Source of the DNA: Caldilineaceae bacterium
Lineage (GTDB): Bacteria > Chloroflexota > Anaerolineae > Caldilineales > Caldilineaceae
Assembly (NCBI GenBank): GCA_023384455.1
Contig: JAHDWH010000017.1
Location: 2,084-45,747, forward strand
Length of the DNA: 43,664 bases
Direction of reading: 5' to 3'
Of this stretch, positions 27,246 to 34,535 are shown in pieces (position 1 is the stretch's first letter; every line of letters begins with the position of its first letter). A model generated the notes under the pieces. It made no database searches and was not told where the DNA came from. It was given only the letters and a program-made list of their open reading frames with translations. Position numbers and translations under genes: made by a program.

Positions 27246-28211
27246 TTACATCTCTGATTGGATCAGATCAGCCAGGGATTCGTCGATTTCACGCACAAAC
27301 GCTATAAATGGGGCTAACTGCATCTTAAGCAGATGGTCCACCCGATCCCTGCGGCAAAGTGCCACAGAGTCAAGCGCTTGCTTTGCGGCAGTATGACGCT
27401 GAAGGAGCTGATACGCGCAATAACTCACAGCGCCCGAATCGATCAGTATCTGCTGCGCCTTATGCAGAGCCGTCAAATCGGCTGCCTGACTCTTATAGTG
27501 CAAGAACTTCTCTTTTTGGGGATATTCAGCCCGCAGACCGTACAGAAGGGCCAGATTATTGCGTCCTTGCGCCCAATCGGAATTGGCAGGGCTTTGAAAA
27601 GCGTCTTCCAGATCGTCGTATATCTGAATTGCTTCCCCAAATAGCACACCCACATTGTACATCACCCGGACCATCTGGGGAGACGCGCCACCCAACAACG
27701 CGCCAATCTCCAAACCGGCCCCATAAAACGGGGTACTCTTGGCCCGCACCACCTGCCAGTAATTATCCTCTCCGCTCAAATTGCGTACATCCAACTCCTG
27801 GCCGGCTGCCGTTGCCAGCGCCATGCGATTGAGCGCATGGGCAGCCGCCGCCCGATAGGAGGCATCTACCCGACACTGTTCTATCAGGACTGATCCCGCC
27901 GCCTGCAAGGCCAGGGCCATATTCGCCGTGCGCCCAACGCCAAAACGGTGATGAGCACCCGCCGGCTCTTCATCCAACATATCGTCCACAAGAATAATAC
28001 TCACCTGTACACAGGCCAATGCCGCCATAGCCGGAAAGGTTGTCGCAAAGTCGCCACCCACCGCAGCGCAGGCGATCCCCGGCAACTGCCAGTCCAAACG
28101 TACATCATCCTGAGTATCTGGAAAAAAACCGCCCATTTCGCTCCAGCGATCCGTACCCGGAACGCTGAATACCAATTCCCGCAAGACCGCAGCTGTAATT
28201 GCCGAATTCAC
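27246..28211 (-). CDS. ComQ-like isoprenyl transferase (polyprenyl synthetase family)
   Basis: A 321-residue class I isoprenoid synthase-fold protein. The first Asp-rich motif is VDDMLDEE (Asp76, Asp77, Asp80) and the second IYDDLED (Asp199, Asp200, Asp203), with GQELD and VVRAKST between them. The GGKRxRP element of normal chain-elongating synthases is absent. Instead a bare VGG (51-53) sits about 22 residues before the first Asp motif, as in Bacillus ComQ, which prenylates a Trp of the ComX pheromone. GTG 28211 is chosen because AAAGGGA lies six bases upstream; the ATG at 28247 has no such site. The gene lies between a small Trp-ended peptide gene and a ComP-like kinase gene. An ordinary prenyl-diphosphate synthase remains possible. 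Confidence 0.85.
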   Translation of the reverse strand: MNSAITAAVLRELVFSVPGTDRWSEMGGFFPDTQDDVRLDWQLPGIACAAVGGDFATTFPAMAALACVQVSIILVDDMLDEEPAGAHHRFGVGRTANMALALQAAGSVLIEQCRVDASYRAAAAHALNRMALATAAGQELDVRNLSGEDNYWQVVRAKSTPFYGAGLEIGALLGGASPQMVRVMYNVGVLFGEAIQIYDDLEDAFQSPANSDWAQGRNNLALLYGLRAEYPQKEKFLHYKSQAADLTALHKAQQILIDSGAVSYCAYQLLQRHTAAKQALDSVALCRRDRVDHLLKMQLAPFIAFVREIDESLADLIQSEM

Positions 28212-28253
28212 GAGATTCCCTTTCGCTGTGATGACCCATACTGTCATCTAAAT

Positions 28254-28273
28254 AGTATTGCATACTATAGTAT
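28254..28273. promoter_or_regulatory. Operator-like overlapping palindromes upstream of comQ-like gene
   Basis: AGTAT-TGC-ATACT (28254-28266) overlaps the perfect 12-bp palindrome ATACTATAGTAT (28262-28273), giving three alternating AGTAT/ATACT half sites about 43 bp before the GTG start. The stretch also contains TATACT and TATAGT, which could serve as a -10 element on the minus strand. It is a candidate binding site for the missing response regulator. Confidence 0.45.
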
Positions 28274-28342
28274 AATCGACGAACAAGATGGATTTCGGAA
28301 TGGGCAGAATGTATGAATTTTCAGCGGACCAGCCTGCCACGT

Positions 28343-28422
28343 ACTGCGCCCAAAAAGCACTGCGCCCAAAAAGCACTGCGCCAAAAAAACACTGCGCCAA
28401 AAAAACACTACGCCCAAAAAAC
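28343..28422. repeat. Five 16-bp tandem repeats with A/T tracts
   Basis: Five consecutive units of consensus ACTGCGCCCAAAAAGC run from 28343 to 28422, the later ones with seven A residues. On the minus strand, each unit therefore presents a run of five to seven T residues followed by GGCGCAGTG. They lie directly behind the hairpin at 28422-28455. The remaining bases of the gap 28212-28498 hold the palindrome at 28254 and no gene. Confidence 0.9.
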
Positions 28423-28455
28423 ACTGTAGCGTGTGGTTAGCCACACGCTACAGTG
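28406..28455 (-). terminator. Terminator or attenuator hairpin between peptide gene and comQ-like gene
   Basis: Perfect 15-bp arms CACTGTAGCGTGTGG (28422-28436) and CCACACGCTACAGTG (28441-28455) with a 4-base loop. On the minus strand the stem is followed by TTTTTTGGGCG and then by the T-tract repeats. It starts 44 bp past the peptide stop codon. It should end most peptide transcripts, leaving the peptide mRNA more abundant than the comQ-kinase mRNA. Confidence 0.75.
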
Positions 28456-28498
28456 CCGAAATCATTGATAGGATTGCCTCTTTGATCGAGTGCGTTGC

Positions 28499-28672
28499 CT
28501 AGCGCCAGCCAACCCAATTGTTAACCGGGTCGGTTTTGCTCTTGTCTGCCATCTTCCGCACATCCGACGGCGTTATGGATGTGGTGAAGGCTTCCAGAAG
28601 TACCAGCAAACCCTCTTTCCTCTCAGACTTCATCATTGACTGGAACTGCTCGATTGTAACTACCGCTTGCAT
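28499..28672 (-). CDS. Small ComX-like prepheromone candidate (57 residues)
   Basis: A 57-residue peptide starting MQAVVTIEQFQSMM at ATG 28672, with an excellent GGAGAGGAG six bases upstream. The middle is amphipathic (EGLLVLLEAFTTSI). The tail is KTDPVNNWVGWR with Trp53 and Trp56, then TAG. Bacillus ComX precursors are 53-73 residues and end in a Trp-containing mature peptide, for example ADPITRQWGD, in which ComQ isoprenylates the Trp. Size, Trp near the end and even the DP-x-x-x-x-W pattern match, and the next genes downstream are ComQ-like and ComP-like. Base composition is visibly less GC-rich than mutS. Overall identity to ComX is low, so the call rests mainly on context and tail; an unrelated small protein is not excluded. 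Confidence 0.75.
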   Translation of the reverse strand: MQAVVTIEQFQSMMKSERKEGLLVLLEAFTTSITPSDVRKMADKSKTDPVNNWVGWR

Positions 28673-28781
28673 TGTATACTCCTCTCCATTAGATGAACGA
28701 TACGATCGGGGAAGAAATGCCCACTTCAAGAGTCAGTATACCTGCCAATAAGGGTAAGAAATTCGTAAAAATTGCGTAGAT

Positions 28782-31433
28782 TTAACTCTCAGTAGCTAAC
28801 TTTTGCAATTCGTAGAGTTTGTTGAGGGCATCCAACGGAGTCAGATTATTGACATCCATCCCGCGCAGGACCTCCACCACCGGGTGGGCATCGGCGAAGA
28901 GACCGACTTGCAGGGCCACCGGGCGCTTGCCCTGCCGGGAGATGACTTCGTTCAGCCGCCGGGGACCCGCCGCGCCCGACTGCTCCAGATCGTCCAGAAT
29001 CTCCTCGGCCCGATGGACTACCTGTTTAGGCAGCCCCGCCATCTCCCCCACGTGGACGCCGTAGGAACGGTCCGCCTTGCCCGGCAAGATGCGGTGCAGA
29101 AAGACGACCTGCTCACCTCTATCATCGACAGCTACGTGATAATTGATTACGTGGGGCAAGCGTTCTGACAGATCGGTCAATTCGTGATAATGGGTGGCAA
29201 AAAGGGTTTTGGCCTGTAAGGAGGGGTGGTTGTGGATGTACTCCACCACCGACCAGGCGATGGCGAGACCGTCGTAGGTGCTGGTTCCCCGGCCAATTTC
29301 GTCCAGCACCAGCAGGCTGCGCCGGGTGGCGTGGTTCAAAATGTTGGCGGTTTCCACCATCTCCACCATAAAAGTGGACTGACCCCGATGAATTTCGTCG
29401 CTGGCCCCGATGCGGGTAAAGATGCGATCGACGACGCCGATGTGGGCGACTTCGGCGGGCACAAAGGAGCCGATTTGGGCCATCAGCACAATCAGGGCGG
29501 TCTGGCGCAGATAGGTGGATTTACCCGCCATATTTGGCCCGGTCAAGATGTGGATGGAAGCGTCCGGGGCAAGTTGGGTGTCGTTGGGCACGAATGGCTC
29601 GTCGCTGGTCATCTCCACCACCGGATGTCGCCCCGCGGCGATTTCGATGGTTGTGCCCTCGTCCATGCGGGGACGGTTGTAGCGCCGTTTGGCCGCCACC
29701 GAAGCCAGGCTGCTATAGACATCCAGCAGGGCCAAGCCATTGGCCAGGGATCGCAACTTTTCACCCGATTCGGAGAGTTGCGCGCAGACCCGGCGAAAGA
29801 GGGCCTGCTCGATCTCCAGCCGCCGCTCGTCGGCGTTGAGAATCAGCGACTCGTACTCCTTCAGTTCCGGGGTGATGTAGCGCTCGGCGTTGGTGAGGGT
29901 CTGCTTGCGGATGTAGTCGTCGGGGACTTTCTCGCCGTGGGTGTTGGTGATTTCGATGTAGTAGCCGAAGACTTTGTTGTAGCCCACCTTCAGACTTTTG
30001 ATGTCCAGCCGCTCCCGCTCGGTGCGTTCCAGATTGGCAACCCAATCTTTGGCGTGGCGGCTTTTGAAGACGATTGAGTCCAATTCCTCGCTGTAGCCCT
30101 CCCGGATCAGGCCGGTGTTGGCCAGGGTGGCGGGGGGATCGTCGGCGATGGCGGCTTCGAGCAGGGCCAGCAGATCGTCGCAGGTGGGCAGTTGGGCCAG
30201 AAGGTCGTCGGCAAAAGTCTGACCGGTCTCCGGGTTGTCAAAGGCCGAGAGCCAGGCCCCGTCGGCAATCAACTGGCGAATCTGGGGCACCCGGCGCAGG
30301 GATTCCCGGCTGCCGGTCAGGTCCCGGGGCAGGGCGTTGCCCTGGGTGATGCGGTTGATCCAGCGCTCCAGATCGCCCAATCCCCGCAGGGCCTGGCGCA
30401 GTTCCGTGCGTACACGGGTTCGCTCCACAAAAGCTTGCACCGCGTCCAGGCGGCGGTTGATATCCGCCACTTTTAAGAGGGGCAGCCCCAGCCAGCGGCG
30501 CAGCATCCGTCCGCCCATAGGGGTGGCGGTCTCGTCCAGCACGCCGAGCAGACTGCCCTGGACACGCCCGCCCCGGATGGTCTCGGTCAGCTCCAGATTG
30601 CGCCGGGTGAACTCGTCCAGAGTCATAAAGTCGTGGGGGGTGTAGCTGTGCAGGGCGGTCAGTTGGGGCAGGGACCCGGGCTGCATGGCGGTGAGATAGG
30701 CGAGGATGGCCGCGGCGGCGCGGATGGCCTGGGGCGAGCGCTGCAAACCGAAACCGTCCAGACTGCCCACGCGGAAGTGGCGTTGCAGGCTCTCCCGGGC
30801 GCTCTCCAATTCCACCTGCCAGGCCTCCACGCTGGAAACAATCGCGCCCAGGTTCTCCACCAGCCCGCCCAAGCCGGTATGGGAGAGTTCCCAGTCGGCG
30901 GTGATCAGTTCGCTGGGCTTCAGACGGCTTAGCTCCTCGCCCACTTTGCGCTCCACCCCGGCCGCGCCGTTCTCCTCGAATTGGGCCGCGGCAAATTCGC
31001 CGGTGGTGATGTCGCAATAGGCAATGCCCGCCTCTGTGCCCCGGCTGTTGAAGGCCACGGCCACCAGATAGTTGTTGCGATCTTCGTCCAGCATAGCCGG
31101 GTCGGTGATGGTGCCGGCTGTCACCACCTGGCGCACGGCCCGATCCACCAACCCGTTGCCCGCCTCGCTCACCTGCTCGGCCACGGCCACTTTGTAGCCC
31201 GCCTTCACCAGCCGGGCCAGATAGCCCTCGACGCTGTGGTAGGGCACGCCAGCCAGGGGCACCCGCTGGTTGTCCCCCACCGGGCGGCTGGTCAGCACCA
31301 CATCGCAGACTTCCGAGACGATTTTGGCGTCGTCGTCGAAGGTCTCGTAAAAATCGCCCAGGCGGAAAAAGAGGATACATTCGGGGTACTGGCGCTTGAT
31401 GTCCAGGTATTGGCGGCGCATGGGTGTGCTCAT
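28782..31433 (-). CDS. mutS: DNA mismatch-repair ATPase MutS
   Basis: MutS binds mismatched bases and recruits MutL. The 883-residue protein is standard length. The N-terminal mismatch-binding domain has the Phe-x-Glu motif in FFRLGDFYETFDDDA. The connector, lever and clamp domains follow (QRRPL-like region replaced by HSYTPHDFMTLDEFTRRNL), then the ATPase domain with Walker A GPNMAGKSTYLRQ, FTRIGASDEI, Walker B LLVLDEIGRGTSTYDG and ATHYHEL. ATG 31433 (MSTPMRRQYLDIK) is the likely start; the frame extends 20 codons into the terminator hairpin, which is unlikely to be translated. A terminator separates it from the CHAT gene upstream. The small ComX-like gene begins 110 bp downstream. Confidence 0.97.
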   Translation of the reverse strand: MSTPMRRQYLDIKRQYPECILFFRLGDFYETFDDDAKIVSEVCDVVLTSRPVGDNQRVPLAGVPYHSVEGYLARLVKAGYKVAVAEQVSEAGNGLVDRAVRQVVTAGTITDPAMLDEDRNNYLVAVAFNSRGTEAGIAYCDITTGEFAAAQFEENGAAGVERKVGEELSRLKPSELITADWELSHTGLGGLVENLGAIVSSVEAWQVELESARESLQRHFRVGSLDGFGLQRSPQAIRAAAAILAYLTAMQPGSLPQLTALHSYTPHDFMTLDEFTRRNLELTETIRGGRVQGSLLGVLDETATPMGGRMLRRWLGLPLLKVADINRRLDAVQAFVERTRVRTELRQALRGLGDLERWINRITQGNALPRDLTGSRESLRRVPQIRQLIADGAWLSAFDNPETGQTFADDLLAQLPTCDDLLALLEAAIADDPPATLANTGLIREGYSEELDSIVFKSRHAKDWVANLERTERERLDIKSLKVGYNKVFGYYIEITNTHGEKVPDDYIRKQTLTNAERYITPELKEYESLILNADERRLEIEQALFRRVCAQLSESGEKLRSLANGLALLDVYSSLASVAAKRRYNRPRMDEGTTIEIAAGRHPVVEMTSDEPFVPNDTQLAPDASIHILTGPNMAGKSTYLRQTALIVLMAQIGSFVPAEVAHIGVVDRIFTRIGASDEIHRGQSTFMVEMVETANILNHATRRSLLVLDEIGRGTSTYDGLAIAWSVVEYIHNHPSLQAKTLFATHYHELTDLSERLPHVINYHVAVDDRGEQVVFLHRILPGKADRSYGVHVGEMAGLPKQVVHRAEEILDDLEQSGAAGPRRLNEVISRQGKRPVALQVGLFADAHPVVEVLRGMDVNNLTPLDALNKLYELQKLATES

Positions 31434-31465
31434 TGGGCAAGCTCGCTGATTGGCGGTGAAACGGC

Positions 31466-31500
31466 AAAAAGGGGGCGCTGGCTGTTCAGCCAACGCCCCC
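31466..31500 (-). terminator. Intrinsic terminator of the CHAT-protein gene
   Basis: GGGGGCGTTGGCTG pairs with CAGCCAGCGCCCCC (one mismatch) around a short loop and is followed on the minus strand by TTTTTG. It stands between the CHAT stop codon (31547) and the mutS start (31433). Confidence 0.85.
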
Positions 31501-31519
31501 AGTATACAATAACAGCCGG

Positions 31520-31556
31520 TGATCAGTGATCAGAACGGTCTACTGATCACTGATCA
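31520..31556. repeat. Inverted repeat overlapping the CHAT gene stop codon
   Basis: Arms TGATCAGTGATCAG (31520-31533) and CTGATCACTGATCA (31543-31556) with a 9-base loop; the right arm overlaps the last codons and stop of the CHAT-protein gene. Each arm itself contains TGATCA palindromes. Confidence 0.7.
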
Positions 31557-33634
31557 TTCTGTTCGGCTTCGGCCCAGCGAATCCGCGCGTTTGGATCGCC
31601 GTAGAGAGTGTAGGCCAGCCAGGTGGGGTTGGCCGGGGAATCGGCGCGCACGGCCATACGCGCCTGATGAAAAGCCTCGGCCAGGGGTGCGTCGGCCCGC
31701 AGCGCGTCGTAGAAGGTGCGGGAGAAAAGCGATGCCAGCCGGTCGTTGATCTCCCAATAGGCCCCCACAAAAGCGGTGGCCGCCACCTGATTCACCATTT
31801 GTGCGGCCCAGCCACCGGTGCCGGTCAGGGTGAATTCCAGTTTGCCGCCGTGACAGGCATTGAGAAAAACAATGGGACGCTCTTTGCGGATGCCCTGGGT
31901 GCGGAATGAATTCAGGTCTATGGGTGCGATCGATTCCCCTCCCTCCAATAGAATGGGAGACCGATCCGCATTTTTGGCGTTGAAGTTGCCGTGGGTGGCA
32001 AAATGCAATAACTGTACCCCACCGACCTTTATCTGGCTTAGAAAATCCCCACGGGTGGTGATGGGTTGTGCAACGGCTATGGGAAGGGGTGTGCCCGGCA
32101 GTTGCGCGAAGTAATCGCTCTCTTCTTTGACAAATTCCAGGTCCAGGCTGGGGGTGATCATCTGTACGGTTCGGATGTTGAGCGTAGGATTCAACCCCCG
32201 GCCTGCTTGCCAGCGGGTCAGACGCCAGGCCCCGGCCAGAAAATCGTCTGCGCCGTGTTCGTCGTCAAAGGGGTAGATCATCTCCCAGGGAATCCACGGC
32301 TCATCGCTCAGAATCAGCAGCGTGCGGATTGTCCCGGCCTCCCGCAATTCTTGCAGCCGCCAATACTCATTTTTCAACTCTTTTGGGAATATCTGCTCGT
32401 AAAGATTGACGCCGAGGCCAATCGTTGTATCCATATAGTCCAGCGCTTCGGTCTCACCCAGCCCAAGCCCTGCGTTGCGCGCCATCTGGTCCAAATCGGC
32501 AAAGGAGTCTGCCAGCAGTTGGGTGGGGTCTTTCAGCCGCTGCAGAGCGACACTGCCCATACTTCGCTCCCGATAGCCGATTTTGGATTGGGGCGAAAGG
32601 AGTTTGAAGTGGAGCGTCTTGTCGTCCGTGTCCCGAACCACCCGCAGAATCACATCCGGGACAGCCGTACCGGGGCTGACAAACTGGATTCCGTCAATCC
32701 CCTCCGTCAGAGCAGCGCTGCCCTGATTTTCGAGAGGCGGCGCTTCGGGCTGGGCAGACAGCAGACCTGGCCGGTTGCCAATTCCCGGACGCCCGGCAGT
32801 ACGCACGATCGGTCGTCCACCGGGCTGTATGCGCGGCCCCGTCGCGCCGCCGGTATTGAAAAGGCTGATTTCGGTCTTGAAGGTAGCCGTGCCCACGGGG
32901 TAGCCCAGGTGATAGAAGTCCAGCCGCAATTCTTTGTCACCGCTACTTTTATCGGTCAATTTGAGCAGGAAAATCGCCGGCTCCGAGTCGTCGCCCTTCC
33001 AAACCACCAGCGTTCGATGGGTGACGCCAGTGGTTTCGGCAAAGGCCGGCGCGGTCAGATGCACCTCCACCAATTCGGGTCTGTTTTCGTCTACAAAGGG
33101 CAGGGGCACAATTTCGTCCGCCCGGCTGGCATCCGGCTTTTTGATGACCAGTTGAAGGATCAACGGATGGATCGATTCGTCCCGGCTGGAAATGGTTGTG
33201 GGGAAATCCACTTTTGTGTGATAGGGCACGGCCTCACCCGCGTCCAGTAGGGGATCGCCGCCAGTGGGGGGGGCCGCGGAGAGTGCATCCAGCACCGCGG
33301 CGCTGGCCCCTTTCCCGCTACCGCTGCGAAAGGTCTGGGTCTGTTTGCCCCGTTTCAGTTCGGTGTAGGCCAGGCGTACAACGCTGTCGATGGCTTCCAA
33401 TACGCGCAGGAATTCCACCAGCAACCGCTCGGTCTCCTCGCCGCTGATGCCTTCCCCGGTCAGCGCGGCTGCCAGGCCGCGCCGTCGGGCTTGGATAGCG
33501 TCCTGATCCGCCGCTGAAACTTCTTCCCAGACGCTGTAGAGTTTTGTCAGCACATCGGCTACGGTCGTATCCAACGCCTGGGCGTTGTAGTCCAGTTTTG
33601 CCAGTTCGGCCCGCTGGGTGGTGATTTCGCTCAT
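31547..33634 (-). CDS. CHAT-domain cysteine protease-like protein
   Basis: A 695-residue protein whose C-terminal part (about 440-690) is a CHAT domain, a caspase-like peptidase family. The catalytic dyad is visible: His548 in LLHFATHGNF and Cys594 in IVFLNACHGG. The typical end WEINDRLAS, then TFYDALRADAPLAEAFHQAR and TLYGDP follows. The first 100 residues are helical (LYSVWEEVSAADQDAI and LLVEFLRVLEAIDSVV). Residues about 130-270 look like beta-sandwich material of unknown family. A Pro/Gly-rich linker (about 285-330) precedes another alpha/beta part. ATG 33634 has AAAGGA eight bases upstream; ATG 33643 is also possible. No partner such as a gasdermin, TPR protein or kinase is adjacent, so the substrate is unknown. 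Confidence 0.9.
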   Translation of the reverse strand: MSEITTQRAELAKLDYNAQALDTTVADVLTKLYSVWEEVSAADQDAIQARRRGLAAALTGEGISGEETERLLVEFLRVLEAIDSVVRLAYTELKRGKQTQTFRSGSGKGASAAVLDALSAAPPTGGDPLLDAGEAVPYHTKVDFPTTISSRDESIHPLILQLVIKKPDASRADEIVPLPFVDENRPELVEVHLTAPAFAETTGVTHRTLVVWKGDDSEPAIFLLKLTDKSSGDKELRLDFYHLGYPVGTATFKTEISLFNTGGATGPRIQPGGRPIVRTAGRPGIGNRPGLLSAQPEAPPLENQGSAALTEGIDGIQFVSPGTAVPDVILRVVRDTDDKTLHFKLLSPQSKIGYRERSMGSVALQRLKDPTQLLADSFADLDQMARNAGLGLGETEALDYMDTTIGLGVNLYEQIFPKELKNEYWRLQELREAGTIRTLLILSDEPWIPWEMIYPFDDEHGADDFLAGAWRLTRWQAGRGLNPTLNIRTVQMITPSLDLEFVKEESDYFAQLPGTPLPIAVAQPITTRGDFLSQIKVGGVQLLHFATHGNFNAKNADRSPILLEGGESIAPIDLNSFRTQGIRKERPIVFLNACHGGKLEFTLTGTGGWAAQMVNQVAATAFVGAYWEINDRLASLFSRTFYDALRADAPLAEAFHQARMAVRADSPANPTWLAYTLYGDPNARIRWAEAEQNDQ

Positions 33635-33834
33635 GGGTGGCATCCTTTACGGCAAGCAGACACGGCAGGCGGAGGAGAGAAGTAGCTGGGATTGTAGCAC
33701 GGGGAGGTTCGGGGGTCAATCGAGGGGAAATTGCCAGACGGTGTAATTTCGTCGGAGCGGATACTTGTGGTCTGTTTCGTACATGAATTTGACACAATGG
33801 CAAGATAAATGGGTGACTGGGCGGTAAAAATGTC

Positions 33835-33889
33835 GTTCTTAACCTGTTCTTAACCCGTTCACAGCCCCCGCTTCACCTGTTCTCCTGAA
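33835..33889 (+). promoter_or_regulatory. Direct repeats with 11-bp period, OmpR/PhoB-type operator
   Basis: GTTCTTAACCT (33835), GTTCTTAACCC (33846) and GTTCACAGCCC (33857) follow each other at exactly 11 bp, with weaker units CCGCTTCACCT (33868) and GTTCTCCTGAA (33879). CTTAACCT repeats at 11-bp spacing are the hallmark of Pho-box-like sites bound by winged-helix OmpR/PhoB regulators. They end about 110 bp before the ATG at 34002. The rest of the 33635-34001 gap shows no gene. Confidence 0.6.
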
Positions 33890-34001
33890 ATCTGTGGATA
33901 CTGGATGCAGACGAGCGCAGCAACTGGCTCATACAGCAGCCGCACGCTCGATACGCCATGACAACGAATTTCGTCCCACGATTCAATCAGGAGGTAGTAC
34001 A

Positions 34002-34535
34002 ATGCAATCGCAAACTCGTTCCGCTATTGTCATCTCGGCATTGCTGACCACATTAATAATGGCCCTCATCGGCGGGGGACTGCTGATCTACAGCGGTATG
34101 CTCCCGCTCAACGGTGTGAGCGCTGCCGGTGAGGTCAGCCGTCAAGTCCAGGAAGAAGCGCCGATTGTCGTCACTGTGCAGCCTGTCCTGGCTCCCGCTA
34201 TGCAACAGGCAGAAACAGTATCTGTGGAAACGGCGCTGGCACTCCCGGCCCAGACCCAGCCAGGGCTGATGGGGTCAGAAGAAGTGGCCGCTCTAATCGA
34301 CGAAGCCCTCGCGGCCCAGAGCGCGGCCGATGTACAGACCATTGCCGTCTATCAGACCCAACTCGAAGAATCCTATCAGGCCCTGGAAGATGCCTATCGC
34401 CAGATCGAGACGCTCCAGACCGCGCAAGAACAGGTTTCGAGTGGACGATCCTATGACGATGACGACCACGACGACGATGACGATGACGATCACGACGATC
34501 ACAAGAGTGGGGAACGGGAGCACGACGATGACTAA
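34002..34535 (+). CDS. Membrane-anchored protein with Asp/His-rich C-terminus
   Basis: A 177-residue protein of no family I recognise. An N-terminal helix (AIVISALLTTLIMALIGGGLLIYSG, residues about 9-33) anchors it with the remainder outside. A Val/Pro-rich spacer leads to a coiled-coil-like stretch (about 100-148; QLEESYQALEDAYRQIETLQTAQE). The tail is almost only Asp and His (DDDDHDDDDDDDHDDH), suggesting metal binding. AGGAGGT lies six bases before the ATG. The gene heads the operon with a small exported protein, ApbE and a ferric-reductase-like protein, downstream of the 11-bp repeats. The role may be to hold or deliver metal, or to support the redox membrane complex; this is inference. 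Confidence 0.8.
   Translation: MQSQTRSAIVISALLTTLIMALIGGGLLIYSGMLPLNGVSAAGEVSRQVQEEAPIVVTVQPVLAPAMQQAETVSVETALALPAQTQPGLMGSEEVAALIDEALAAQSAADVQTIAVYQTQLEESYQALEDAYRQIETLQTAQEQVSSGRSYDDDDHDDDDDDDHDDHKSGEREHDDD

Noticed and set aside
28343..28422. Possible CRISPR array
   Set aside because: Five direct 16-bp repeats with no spacers between them; a simple tandem repeat.
30238..31467. Minus-strand frame of 409 codons overlapping mutS in another frame
   Set aside because: mutS has all family motifs in its own frame; the overlapping frame is Gly/Arg/Pro-rich noise.
33789..33809. Promoter TTGACA with GATAAA upstream of the redox operon
   Set aside because: The spacer is only 9 bp, too short for a sigma-70 promoter.
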